From Podocnemis expansa (lineage: Eukaryota > Chordata > Testudines > Podocnemididae): a stretch of DNA of 64,000 nucleotides. The notes beneath the pieces were generated by a model. That model made no database searches, was not told where the DNA came from, and worked only from the letters and a program-made list of their open reading frames with translations. Position 1 is the stretch's first letter; the number at the start of each line of letters is the position of its first letter. A program made the translations under genes and the position numbers. The DNA lies in NCBI GenBank assembly GCA_007922195.1, contig ML681989.1, positions 49,144,661-49,208,660 of the forward strand, written 5' to 3'. This document shows, in pieces, positions 9,368 through 22,050 of the stretch.

Positions 9368-12300
9368 CATCCACAAATGCGATTGTGGTAACTGGTTAGT
9401 GGTAGCTGGTTAGTGGTAAATTAGGCTAACTGGTTACCAGAGAAAAAGCTTGATTTGTATCCATGCAGGAATATCTCTGCTGTAGCAACCATGTTCTTAC
9501 ATCTGCATCTACCATACTGCCCAACCAACTGTATGGGACACTCTCAGCAGGTGTCGCACTGTCTTCACTAAGGACTATGAGTATCTTTCTTTCAGATCCC
9601 GTTTCCTTGCCATGTAGGATTTCAGGAGTCCTTACATAAATCCTGTCATTCTCAGACACTATTATCATTTCTCCATCACAATGACTTCCCTGGGATGGCA
9701 GGTTGCTGCATCCTCCAGCTTCTGGCATTTGCTGCTTGACAGTCGGGAAGCAGGAAAGGTAACATTTCCCAGGGAACTCTCAGGTAGAGGCTGAAAGAGG
9801 AGCAGAGGCACTGCAGATATAGCAGAATGTGGGTCATGTCACACTCAGCTGGTGGGACAGCATTGTGGGTATCTGGACTGGGAGGGTCTGGCTGAGACAC
9901 TTGCAGATGCCCAAGCCTGTATCTGATTTTCGGTGTGTGGAGTTGGCAGCTGCCTCACAGCAGAAAACAAGCCTTTGGAGAGCTGCTGTCTCTACGGACA
10001 AGAGCATTGCCATAGCTCTCTGGAAAGTGGCCATGAATACAGACTCTTGCTCCTGCCAGGTTCTGCTGTGGGGAAGACCACAGCTGGGGACACCCTGCTT
10101 CATTGCCATAGACAGTGCCAGTAATTGCTGCTGATTCATGGAACTAAAGATACCAGTGTCCCCTGGAGTAATGGATGGCCATGCATGGTTCTGAGGTTCC
10201 CCCATACTGTGTTGGAATTAGGAGACTCATCTCAAGGCTTTGCTCCCTTTAAATAGGCCAGAAAGTGCTACCACTATGCCTCAAGTACTTATGTGGTCCT
10301 GCAGGCTGTGGTAGATCACTAAAGGCACTTAGTAGATGTAAATATGGCTGGTACCTGGCAAGGTTCATGATGCCAATGTGGTGGTGTTCCCCCCCCCCTT
10401 TTAAAAAAGTTCCATTGGTGCAGGGACAGGTGAGGATACAGGTCCTCCCAGGAACAGCAGTAGCATTTCTATGCCTATTGTTCTCTCAGGGAACAGCCCC
10501 CCTTCCTTTTTGTGCTGCCTAGGCTCATGGAGATATGCCCTAAATATGAAAGCAAGGTGCTTCCACTAGGACAGGCAGAGAAAGCAGCAGGAAGATAGCT
10601 TGATCCTATCAGAGTGACCTTTGCCTTGAATTTCTTGCTTTGTGGAGACCTATACAAAATAGGTCAACCTTTCCATACCATAATCAGTCAATATTCTTGT
10701 CCTAGCACTCATGGCACCATTAAAGGAACAAATTATTTTCATCTATATCTATAGAATATATTTTTAAAGGGAAAATTGAAAAATTGAGCTTACCTAGGCT
10801 CTCACTGTCTGTGTAGTTCATAAATAATAACCCCTCACTGGTGTTTGCTGCCCCAAAACTCCAGGAAACAGAAGGTACTTTTAGTGTGCTTTCCTGCATA
10901 CCTGGAAATGGTGCCTGTTAGTTCCCATCTCAAAAACCTGTCATGCAGTCACCCTGGCCAACCCGTGCAGGTGCAGGGAGAGCCCACTAGGTCTGAGAAC
11001 ACCATAGACGGAGGGGGGAGAGCTGTCCATTCTCCTTACCACCCTCAATCTGTTTAACTACCCTGTTTTAGATGTGACCGGTTTAGAAAGTTTAGGTTAT
11101 GTGAGTTTTAGTCAGCAGGATCCAAACTCTTGGGTCAGCCAGTCTGAAATTATTCATTTTGCCAGTCTGATAACTCATTATTCCCACTAACACCCTTCTT
11201 TGCTCTACCTGCTTGCGGGCATCTATGCTAATGGTCACGACTGTCTCTCTTGGCAGTTTTTTTCTTGTGCCTGTTGTTTGTACTATTTTAAGACCGTTTT
11301 CCTGATTTAAGCAAAATGCACCTTCCTTTAGGTTCATACTATCCCACCACTTCCTTTCATGTGACAAATCTGGGAAGGAATTCCTTCCTTCTTTTCATAA
11401 TGTTATCTTGAAAATATTGGCAGACGTGCTTAGCTCTGTCCTCCTCTGAGCCTACTCTTTTTAGACTATAGAAGTTCCTGCCTAATTCTCTCTGGTCTTT
11501 CCATCATCATTTTCCTATTCTTCAATATGTTTTCTTTTTTTAAACCAAAAGAATTAAGAATTAATTTAAAGAATTTGACGTCTGTCTGTGGTATGGGGCA
11601 GACAGCCTGAACGTCACGAGTCCATTGTAGCTTATTGTGTAAATAAAGATTGCCTGTATTGTATATTTTCATGCATTTTTTTTGTGGGTGGGGGAAGCTC
11701 GTGAGAGTTTGAGGTAGTCTATGAGCTTGCTGAGCTGCCATGAGTCTTCACTTTTTCTGGGCCTTACCTGAAATGTGACCTGCCTGATATAATCCCATTG
11801 GAGTATTAACTGTAAAACCCAATCAGGATGACTTAATCTCAAGATAGATAACTATTATATACCGTTCACCATGGAATAGACAATCCTATTGAAAACTCAG
11901 CCCAAGCTGTAACGAAGAGCAATGTGAGTGGCATTTGCGTTGTAGCCTGAGCTTGGGATGAATCCTATTACCGATTCCCTTCTCCCCAGCACCCCCTTTA
12001 TTTAGCCCCTGTCCAGGCTAATAATGGCTCTCTTTCCAAGTACTTATTTTAATGTATGCTAAGTATGTTTACTGCAGTCTAGCAATTGGAAATAAGTAAG
12101 AGATTAAACACCATGTGACCAGTCAGCTCTCTGGTAACCATCACTGGTATACAGAATGTAATTTGAGACTGATTAGCAGAGTAAAATTGTCAAAAGTGAA
12201 CCAGTGTTGACTGCTTTCAGCGTAGCTCTGGGAAAACATGCTTGGTAACTGCTGTTGCAGAGTTAGGATGTGTTTTTGTGGCTTATGCAAGCTGTGTTTT

Positions 12301-13127
12301 TTATTGTCTCTTTAGAGGAGAAGTAGGGTGTACTTAAATCCTTAATTTACAACCCTATCAAATTCTATTTGTTGAAGAAGATCAAGTTTACAAACTAGAT
12401 CTTCACAAATCTCCCTTCTGAAAGCAAGATGTTTCACTGAGCTCACATTAGCAAGCTGGGAAGGCCTGAGTTCAAATATGAGCTTTGCCTTTGATTTGCT
12501 GTGTGAACTTCATTTCTGTCAGTTCCCCCCATCTGGAAACTGAAGCTAATAAAGCTTATCTGACAAAGGCATAGTGAGATTTAAACTGAGTTGCAGAGAT
12601 CTTTAAATATGTAAACACTACACCCTGTTACATAGCTATTGTACTGCCTGCCCTAACTATCATATCTGAGTGCCTTCTGTGTAAACCAAATTGGCATTGT
12701 GGACTTCTGAGTGGGCATCTTGGAGTCTCTGGCTCTTTTCCCCTTTAGATATCTAGAAATTACTTTTGGTGTAGGGTTTGTTAGATGTCCCTGCCCTACT
12801 GCTGAAACACCTGTGACTTGCCCCCTCTTGTCTCTTTTCTCTGAATTGAGGTAGCTGGTGCAAGAGCTTTCTATGTTAGTGAAGAGTTCCTTGGAAAAAG
12901 AAAAAATTGACATTTGCCATCTCTGGCTGCTGTAAGGCTATCATGTACAACATAGAGGGGAGCATAAATGGAAGTGGTCTTGTTATGCTTAAGCACCGCT
13001 GTGGAGCTAGACAGTGGTGCTGTCAGTCAGAGGATGTCAGACAAGTGGGTGGCTCATGTCTTGTGACATATATGGAAATATCAGAAGACAAAATGGTGAC
13101 ATAGTGGCTTAAAGGTGGATTATTAAC
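9368..13127. other. Anonymous DNA
   Basis: I see no gene, no RNA and no element I can name in this 3.7-kb stretch. Open frames at 9426-10205 are short, overlap on both strands and show no domain. A low-copy exon or an old diverged repeat cannot be excluded by eye. Confidence 0.45.
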
Positions 13128-13135
13128 TTTATCTA

Positions 13136-13382
13136 TAGAGCCCTGCATGGGTACAAATACATGGATCCGTATCCGATCTGCATCTGCAAGAAATGGTCTG
13201 CAGATATCCATGTTGTATCCGTGGATGTGGATATCCGCATATTTGCAGGGCTCTAGCTTTGTGAAGATAAAAATATGTGGACCTGTATCCAATCTGCATC
13301 CACAAGAAATGGTCTGTGGATATCAGTGTTGAATCTGCAGATGCGGATATAATGCGGATATCCACATATTTGCAGGGCTCTG
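13136..13382. mobile_element. hAT-type MITE containing an internal duplication
   Basis: Ends TAGAGCCCTGC and GCAGGGCTCTG are inverted repeats. Two related units of about 120 bases lie head-to-tail (13136-13253 and about 13254-13382), sharing 'tgcatc', 'caagaaatggtctg' and 'gcatatttgcagggctct'-like segments. Flanking 8-mers tttatcta and tttatctg match 7/8. The interior is rich in GATATCC/GGATATC and can fold. Confidence 0.7.
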
Positions 13383-13390
13383 TTTATCTG

Positions 13391-14441
13391 TAATCTGTGA
13401 GGCTTTCATGGCTATAAACTAAGTCCCTGTCTTTCTGGGTAGCAAGTTTTATAATGTCTGAATATGGAAGGTGTTTGGGTTTTGGGTTTGGTTTTTTTTG
13501 TTTTTGTTTTTGGTTTGGTTTGGGTTTTTTTTAAGTACAGAAATCTCACTTTTATTTTAGTTTTTGAAAAGGGAAGTTTACTTTAACCATGCATGCTTTT
13601 GCTTCTTGAATTTTGTATAGATAAATAATTATAAAGGCTGCAAATGTCTCTTAGGCATCAATATGTGTTATGGCAGTAGTAAACTGGGATTACTTAAAAG
13701 ACACATCAACTTAGTTTATTATTGGGGTGTGCATGCATACAAGAGAGAGAACGAGTATGTGCAGGTGTGGGGTGCAAATATGTTTAGAAATTCTGTACTT
13801 TAGTGCCACAAAGTTTGGGCTGTCTAGTCATTTGAACAGTAACAGCAGAAACAATGTAGGTCTTTGAAAGAAAAAAATTTAATATCAATGTAATGCATAA
13901 TTATATTTGTTATAGATTCACAAGACTATTTCTCTCCACTTCGAGATTTTAAAGAACGGTAGAGGTAAATATAATCTGTGCGCCAACACCTTTCCTTCCA
14001 TAACCTCTGCTTGTTAAATTCGTAAGTAAATAACTAGCTTTAAAGAGAGGCTCTGAAAATTTGACTAGAAAAACTACAGGGCATTTTGTTAAGATTTTTA
14101 GCTCTTGTTTCTCATCCCTTCTGCCTTCCTATCTATCTTCCTTATTTGTTCAGTCTTCATCTTCTGAATTCTTGTGCCACTTTTCTCTCTTTAACCTGCT
14201 AATGCAGTTCTTTCAAACTGGGAACTGCCTGCAGACAAAATTGATGAAGATTGTGCAATTGCTCTCTCTCTCATTCTGTAGTTGTTTTAGCTTGTATAAT
14301 TTTTTGTTTCTTGCTGTGTGTTGTTGCCAACAGTTTTTTCTGCTTGGATGGCAGTGGGGTAGTTGCAGGAGGCTTGGCTGAGAGAGGCCTCTAAAGCATC
14401 TTTCACTGGCAGATGAGGACTGGAGAACATGGTGCAGATAC
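13391..14441. other. Anonymous AT-rich DNA
   Basis: I see no gene. A T/G-rich tract (GGTTTT-type) lies at about 13474-13534. Confidence 0.5.
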
Positions 14442-14937
14442 AAGGCTTGTCTACATGGGGAGTATTCAGACACCACTATTTCTGTTTAACAGCTGATGTG
14501 GATGTTTATTCTGAATTTTTAATCTACTTCCAAAGTGGATTAAGCTAAATCACATGAAGGACTCTAAGGCTTGGTCTACACACTATAGATTTATGGCATT
14601 ATGACTACCTTACTGAGAGTTGTGGAATTCAAAAACCCGCACTCTGGAGCAACATATACCAATGTAACCTCCAGTATAGAAAGCTCTTTGTTGACTGGAG
14701 GGAGGACTTCTTCCATTGCCATAGCTACTGCCTTTCAGGTGGGTAGAGTATCTGTATCAATTGGAGATGTAGTATCTCCACTGCATGCTACAGCAGTGTG
14801 TCTTCTTCAGTGTAGCTGTACCACTTCTGTGCTGTCTGTGTAGACAGGCAGTTAGTACAAAATAGGAGTGTGCATGTGGGGAGCAAATGTAGAACAGCTA
14901 TTCCATTCTGGGGTTTTTCCCATGCAGACAAGACCTT
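14442..14937. mobile_element. Two nested MITEs with GGCTTGTCTACA-type ends
   Basis: The outer pair of ends is AAGGCTTGTCTACATGGGG (from about 14442) and, near 14921-14937, the inverted CCCATGCAGACAAGACCTT. Inside, a second element from about 14568 (AAGGCTTGGTCTACACACT) to about 14850 (GTGTAGACAGGC) has its own inverted ends. Neither has coding capacity. The ORFs at 14061-14476 and 14601-14843 lack any motif. Confidence 0.6.
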
Positions 14938-14997
14938 AAAATAATAGCATCATGTGACATTGTGTTTTCAAGGCAATGTAAGAAACTACACAAAGGA

Positions 14998-15090
14998 AAA
15001 CAAACAAGGAGTCCTGTGGCACAGTGCCACAGGAATCCTTGTTTGTTTTGCTGAACTAGGCTAACGTGGCTACCCCTCTTGAACTTGTTA
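14998..15090. repeat. Palindromic fragment of the Penelope-type terminal repeat
   Basis: 'aaggagtcctgtggcac' is followed at once by its inverse 'gtgccacaggaatccttg', then 'tttgctgaactaggctaac'. This is the inverted junction expected when two copies of the terminal repeat lie head-to-head. Confidence 0.6.
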
Positions 15091-16908
15091 ATACACAGAG
15101 AAAAGTGCTGTGGGAGTATTTGAGCCATTGTTCCTGTGCCGTGGAACAAATCTAGGATCACAATCCAGGCCATGTGTGCAGTAGTATCTTTATCCAACAG
15201 CGGCACCCTGACATGAGCAGGGTACCAACATGTTTTCGTGACACAGGAGAGTTCAGAAGTAAGAGAAGAGCTTGATGGACATGCTCCCAAAAGCAAATTC
15301 TCCAAACTTGGATTTCAAGCGTGCTTAATCATTTTTCAAATCTCTGGCTCTGGAAAGAAGGATGCAAAATGTATTTTATCAAAAACTGAAGTCATTTTTG
15401 TCATGTAAGAAAGGCAGCCTCTAGCTATATTATTTCAGGCAGTAGAAGGAACTAGAGTGACTGGAACCGTTTCACCTAGGACTATGTTAAGAGGAAAAAT
15501 AGGCTTGTATCTTGCTTGTTGTTTTTTAAAAAAATATAATTCTTTCTTATTGGTCACCTCCTGTGTCCAGCTTGTGCATGTTTCTCATGTGAACCCCACG
15601 TTGGCAACTCATCATGCTACCCAATCAGCTCTCTTGCTTTTAAAGATACATTTTTATCTCAAAACCCTTGGATTTCTGCACAAAGACTTAGGTCTGATGA
15701 GAGGCATGCTGTATTAAATAAGCTTGTCGAAAGGAAGATTTGACTTAATTCAGGACCTTTAATACTGCAGTCTTAGAACTGAACTTTTAGTGGAAAAATA
15801 GATTTGAGAGCTGACAAAATCAGCCAGAACCACCAGTTGTTAAAACAAGACAAGTGCAATGTGCTGAATTAATTGGTATATTGGTTTTCACCAAACTCTT
15901 TTCCGCAGTGTAAAATCTTCATATGCCAGCTGATAGATCCATATGCTGATTTAAGAGCCATTTAGACGTGGTCAAGGAGATGGATTGCTTAGTGATGCAT
16001 GTGATTGTATGCTTACCTCTCTTTGTAACATGTATGGACCCTGTTTCTTACCTAGACTGTACGCTTAAAAAGGAAGCTTTGTGGCTCCATTCTGCTGGCA
16101 GGTTCTGTTTCTCACTACGTCCTGCTGCAATCATCACTGGGTTGGGGCAGCGTCTTAGCATTCTGGTTGCTTTCAGTTAGGCTGGAGCTATTTTATAACT
16201 GCTTGATTGTTAGCCCAAAGCTGGTTACTCTGGTGCAGATTCCTCTTAAAAGATACAGTTGCCTTTGGTAATGCGTGTTTTGCTAATGTGCTTTGCTGCG
16301 ATAAGAGGAAAAGCTGTCACTTGAGATGGCTGGGAAGGGAAAAGGGTTTATTCAGTGGTGTACAACAGCCAGGAGGTCCAAATGGTTTGAAGGAGAATGG
16401 GAATGATGTAGGGGGCTGGATTGGTGTCTGGGAAAGGATCATGTTCCAGGGCCACGGTTCTAGCATTTCCTGTTAATCATGGATATATCCCCCTTGTTTA
16501 CATCTCCCTCTCCTGTGTGCATACCCATTTTTTCCCCAGCTAGTGTAAGGAGGTTTTGTCTTTTCTTTCTTTCTTCAGCTGTTGGGAAAAGGAAGGAGCT
16601 TTTCCTTTACCCTTCTTCCCCCCTTTCAGTATGGTGAATTACACCACCACTACTATAAGACTGTGCATGTGGGGGACGGGGGAGTGGAAGGGGGAGTGAA
16701 GACTGTTTTCTTTGTTCAGTTCTTCCACCCTTTCTGTTGGCCCACCTTTAGAGAGAGGAGAGAGGTTGGAGTCTCTCCCTCTCCTCAGGGAAAGAAGATT
16801 CTGTATGGGGGCATCTCTCCTTTCTGCTGGCATCATTCAGCAGCTCCCACCCAGCTGCATCTCTTTACATAGTTCTCTCTGCTTTTTCTGACTGGCATGG
16901 CTGTGCTC
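15091..16908. other. Anonymous DNA
   Basis: I see no gene. The frame at 14898-15305 on the minus strand has no recognisable motif and partly covers the repeat at 14998-15090. Confidence 0.5.
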
Positions 16909-16916
16909 CTGGGACC

Positions 16917-17061
16917 CAGTGCCATAGCCAGGTATTTTGGAACCTGGGGCATGCCCGGAGCAAGCAGCACGGAACATGCCCTCAATCAAGTGGTGAAATG
17001 GAGCCGCTTGATAGGGTGCCCGGGGCAAAGCCCTGGTTGCCCTGCCCTAGTTACGGACCTG
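16917..17061. mobile_element. Short hAT-type MITE, 145 bp
   Basis: Ends CAGTGCCATAGCCAGG and CCTAGTTACGGACCTG are inverted relatives. Flanked by ctgggacc (16909-16916) and ctgtgacc (17062-17069), 7/8 identical. Confidence 0.7.
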
Positions 17062-17069
17062 CTGTGACC

Positions 17070-18445
17070 AGTACTTTGATGGCTTGAATTGCTGCAGCCA
17101 ACTCTCTAGCTCACAAAGCATTGGTGCAGGACCTCATTTGGCAGCACTCTATTCTGTTGAGAGATGAGGCCCAAAACAGTGAACTTTGTCAGTCCAATAA
17201 CAATGGGTAGGACTATGTGCTTGAAGGGAAATTGAAGAAAGTTTGTACCTGGCTGGTATTCCTACTAAACGCATAAGGCCAGAGCTTATTACTATTACAG
17301 AATACATTTTCATGGTGGAGGAAGCTGGGATTGAATTGAGTTTTCCATTTTTGCTTCAGATTTTGGAAGCCAGCATCTACAGTAAGACATTTATATTACT
17401 GATATGGCATCTGCACTTTGGGTTCCTCAGGCATTTCAGCAATTAGAAACAGGATCAAGAGATCTGTTGAAGCTGTAGGCAGGCACTTGCTTGGCAAACA
17501 TTGTGGAACCAGTCCTCACCCTTCTCCCACCATCCCCTTTTGCTCTGGCCCAGTTAACAAAGTGAAGAACTTCTAGTGGGCAGGGTGCTAGATTTTTGAT
17601 GCTATGAATCTTATTTGTTGTGTTCCTAACAGGTGTGGGGAGAGGAAAAAGAAGGGACAGAAAATGGATAGAACAGATTCAATAGCTACTTAGTAATCTA
17701 TTGTCAGAAACCGTAATCTGCTCTAGAAACTTTTCCTGTTGGAGCCCTAAAGTGCTTGTAGAACAAATACAGTCTGCTTGAAAGCTAAGGGAGGAATGAA
17801 GGATGAAAACATGCATGTTTTCAAAGCAGGAGGCAGAAACCAGGCAGGAATTTAAGCTTTCTTAATACATTAATACCTAAACTTGATTGTCATTTCCAAA
17901 GTTGTGTAAGGTAAAAACAATCAGACAAAATGTTTAGATTTAGCTGGGGTTTTCTGTGGGGGAGAGGGCATAAAACTTGTTTCTCAGTTTTTTTTAAATG
18001 TGTTAATGGAGCTGTTGTACTCCTCCTGATGTGTGGGTGGTGGTGCTGGTTTTTTGAGGGGGGGCTGAAATGATTGTGTAAGGTGCTAGTAGAACTTTAG
18101 AAATGATATATTTCCTGTCTTATTTTTGCACTGAAGTAGTAGAGGAAAATTCTCTCCAGTCTACTTTTGCTCTGATAGGAACTTTATTTGCTATAGTGCA
18201 TATATATTAAGTAGTTAAACTTGGCTTAGACTTGCTTTATTAATTGCATTGTATTCAATTATTATTAGCTTGAATTTAAACCTAAAACCAACCAGGCAAA
18301 AGAGTATTTAATAAGTGAGAAACTTAAAGGAGCAATGCATTGGGCCCAATCAAGTAAGCCTTCCTCAGCAAAAGAGATTAAATGCTACTGCCATGTACCG
18401 GTCCCTCCAAAGTGACATGAACTCTTTCTCTTTTGCCTTTGTGTT
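17070..18445. other. Anonymous AT-rich DNA
   Basis: I see no gene or nameable element. Confidence 0.5.
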
Positions 18446-18453
18446 CTCTAGAA

Positions 18454-18625
18454 CAGTAGTTCTCAACCACTGTCAGGATACATTACTATGGCAGGACACA
18501 ATGGTAAGTGTATAGGGGAGATGGCTGGATTTGGCCCGGAAGAGGTGCGTAGGGACTGGTGTGTCCTGTCGGGTTGTGACGTGCCACCAAGTGTGTTGTG
18601 ACCTGCAAAAGGCTGAGAACCACTG
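18454..18625. mobile_element. hAT MITE, Buster/SPIN-like, 172 bp
   Basis: Starts CAGTAGTTCTCAACCACTG and ends GCTGAGAACCACTG. Flanking duplications ctctagaa (18446-18453) and ctttagaa (18626-18633) match 7/8 with central TA. It has an internal 'gttgtgacgtgcc' motif. No coding capacity. Confidence 0.85.
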
Positions 18626-18633
18626 CTTTAGAA

Positions 18634-21600
18634 AACACTCGTGCAAGAGTAGTGCTCTGGTAAAGAAGAAAAATAGCTAGAAAAAACATGTTAATGTTAG
18701 TTCTCATAGAAACATGCAACATGTATGCTTTTTGGATATTACATCACTGGGAATGTATTTCAGATCTCTCATTAACAGGAGTAATCTGGAGGAATAAAGG
18801 GTATCATTGCATTGGCCAATAGATTGTAAATGGAACAGTGGCAAAACAAAACAGAGCTAGCTGCTGGGATAGAGTAACCCTCTTGTGACTGTAATGGCTT
18901 CCTATTGTTGTTTTTGTGTTTTCAGTTTCCAGCAAGCACTGATTACAAGCTTCTAAGCACACATAAAAAAAATTAAAACAACAGGTAGAAAACAATATGA
19001 TAGCTCAGTGCAAAAAAAGATTCCCCCCAGCCATCTGGTCAAAATCTGCTCAACACCCACCAGTGTTTTGTGAGCAGAAAGTACAGATTATTCCTGAAGG
19101 GCTGGTGGTCAAAATGTCACTGATTCTGTGTTCTTTGCAGTGTGGTTTTGGGCCAATAAAAGTCCATTCTGGGTATTTCCCATAGTAAGTATGTACTCAG
19201 AATTAATCTTAAATTAATTGTCTATAAGCTACAAGAATGGGGGTTTGAAGGATTGTGCTTTTTCATACATTATCCTAAAATAATTAAATGAAATATGAAC
19301 ATAGGGAATGAAATGCGAGGAATGGGATTTTTAATATTTTTCCAAAGAAAAAAAACCAGGCAAACTAATATAGGTTTGGTTGAGAATATTCAGAAATGTA
19401 TGATGTTAATGCGAAGCTAGATTTTTAAAGGGATTTAGACACCAAGGTACTTTTGAAAATCCCCTAGATTAAAAAACAAGCTTAAAAAAAAAACTTACCA
19501 TGATGTTTGTTAAGTATGATCTGATGGCTAGTATTTAGTAACTGCAACTGTACAGTATACAGTGTGTTCTGGGAGTTCTTTTGAGGTGAGAGTCAGAAGA
19601 TCTAGCTCAAACAAACTACTTATCTCAATAGGAGATCATGGAGAGAATATTACCTTTATGCAGTAACTAAACATCTAGTTGTTGTTTGTCCAGTGCCTCA
19701 GTGTTGCATGGCCTGCTGAAGGGAAGTAGATTTTCCTGCTGAAGCCCACCGCTATTTCTGTCCTTTGTTTCTCTTCTGCATTCTCTTCTCTCTCTTTCTC
19801 TTCACCGTCTCTCCTACTGGATGTCTTCTCTGTGCTGTTCCTTCTCTGCGGCTCTACTCAACCCAGTTTGTGATTCATTGTGTTCCAGTCTCTTTCTAGC
19901 CCCAGTTCATCAATTAAAATGATCAGTGATTAAATAGCTAATGCTGTTCTTGAAATGTCATCTTTATTTTTTAGAGCTCCAATGAGATTACTAGAGAGCG
20001 TTGACTCAGAAATATGAACTTCTTTGTTTCAGTGTGTCTGCAGATTCAGACATCATGACATAGGTTTAAACTGATTACATGTGGAAGATTACATCTGCAG
20101 CTAGGGGCTAGCTATAAGTAGCTATATTTTAGTAAGGTTCAGGAAAACAGTTAAAACTTGAATAATATTAAAATAAATAGACACAAAGGGTTTTTTGTGA
20201 TGCAGAATCTGGGGTGGTAGAGGGATCCCAGTGGTACATGCTCAGTGGCGTGCCTTGGAAGCCTCCACGACTAAATCCATGCAGCTAAGAATAATCTGTG
20301 GGATGGGCCTAATCCAAACTTACTAATTATATATACAGTACGCTCAAGGTACTAAATTGCATGTAACAAACCTTTACTTAACAAAGAACTTACCATAACA
20401 GGATGGAATTGAATATTACTCCTAATTTAAATACACAGGGGCAAGTAAATAAATCAGTGGACAGACACAGAATACAGTTTAAAGGAAACTTATCTAACAG
20501 GCACTTTTATAGCTCTTTCTCCCCAAGCACACACTTCCCAGAGTTCAGAACCCCAACCCCTTGCTTGCATTGGTGCGCTTGGAGAGTTAATGAAGGAGAC
20601 AAGGCAGCACACTGCTGGTCCAGCATAGCCGCTCAGAAACACACTGAAGATCCGGAGTGAGCCCAACCAATGTTCTGTAGTCCTGGCCCAGGTTCAAAGG
20701 GACTGCCACGCTGCCTCCCCTCAGGCCCAATCAGTCTCTGAGCAGACTCCCTTGCTTTACAAGCCATGCTCCAGATTGAAGGAGGAGAGACAGACACTCG
20801 CACCCTCATTGTAGATCCAGCTCAGGCAGCTCTAGGCTCAGACCCTGCTTTGGGCTCAGTAAGCCACCAATCTCTGAAGATCCGTGCTTGAGTGAGCCTC
20901 CAGCAGTCTCAGGAACCCCAGCAACAGCCTCCAGCACCCCAGAAGCAGTCACCAGCAGCTTGCAGATTTAGCCATGTCCTCTCTCTCCCAGTGGAGACCT
21001 GCTTTGTCCCCCTGTGTTACCTGGAGGGGCTGGGAGGGTCTCTCTCCCTTTTCCAAGGGATCATGGGAGTTGTAGTCTCTCAGTGGAAGAACTTACAGCA
21101 CATTGGAACTGCTTAAATGTTAACCTCCTACTTGAATTCAAAGGCCCCTAAAGCACAGAGTGCCTACATTTACGTTAAAGAAATGGAAGTTTAGATTCTG
21201 AAGAACCTGTTCATGTCATGCACACTGGATTCAGCTCGTGGGCTGTATGTTTCGGGTCCCTGAGCCTGCACTTGGAAGCTTACTAAGCACTTACTAGTTT
21301 AGAGTGTATTACCTATAAGCCAGAAGTAGATCATTAAAAATGATGAAGTGAGATGGAGAGACAGGGCATTAGTTGAAGTCTACAGCACTCAGGTGTTGAG
21401 CCTGGAGAGAGTGCTAGGATTGCTATCAAGGTGCTGTCTTTGAATCCAGTTTGGGGGCTCCATATTTCTTATTTGCTTGTTGCTAATAAGTTTCTAATGA
21501 GTGAGATGTTGGTTTATATTTAATCCACGTATGGAGGGCTTTCTTTGCAGCCAGAATGGCTAGAAATTCAATTTTTAGATAATATAAATGTTTAGGTTTT

Positions 21601-21830
21601 GGCAGAAATCAGTGTCTTCTCACAAAGTTCTTTCCACTTCTGATGGTACTATTTGGTAAATGGGTGTATGTCCACTCCATAGCTAAAAGCCTGTCCCCCA
21701 GGATACAGGGAGGGACAACTGAGCCCAGGACCAATTAAGTCCGGGTACAAGTGATAAAGAACAGGAATGGGAAAATGGGGGTTATAGGGTCAAAATGAGG
21801 GAACTGGCAGGGAACACTGAGTTGTGAACC
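18634..21830. other. Anonymous DNA
   Basis: I see no gene. 20400-21115 is less AT-rich and carries 'gggagttgtagtctc' near 21066, a phrase I associate with degenerate interspersed repeats, but I could find no ends. Confidence 0.45.
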
Positions 21831-22050
21831 CCGGACAGCGCCCACTGCTCTTTGAAAGGGGCCAAGGAGGCAATGGATGCCACCCAGAGGAACTCTGCTC
21901 AGAGGCATGCACAAATTGAGGAATGGAAATAGGCCCCACGGTTGCAGATTGCTTCTCCAGCCAGCTTCCTTTCCCTGGTTGTATTAATGGCTACCTTGGC
22001 CAAGGTGAGGAGGAAGTTGATGAGGAGGTTCCACAACTTTGTGAGGCCAC
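21831..22050 (-). pseudogene. Possible decayed retroelement coding fragment
   Basis: One minus-strand frame reads about 70 residues containing NLLINFLLTLAKVAINTTR and further on FKEQWALSG, broken by one stop. The alternation of hydrophobic and basic residues resembles a coding fossil, but I cannot assign a family. It could be chance. Confidence 0.25.

Noticed and set aside
9834..10205. 123-codon minus-strand ORF as a possible exon
   Set aside because: No motif, overlapped by plus-strand frames of equal length, no splice-site context I could support.
14898..15305. 135-codon minus-strand ORF
   Set aside because: Partly covers the Penelope-type terminal repeat and a MITE end; no protein motif.
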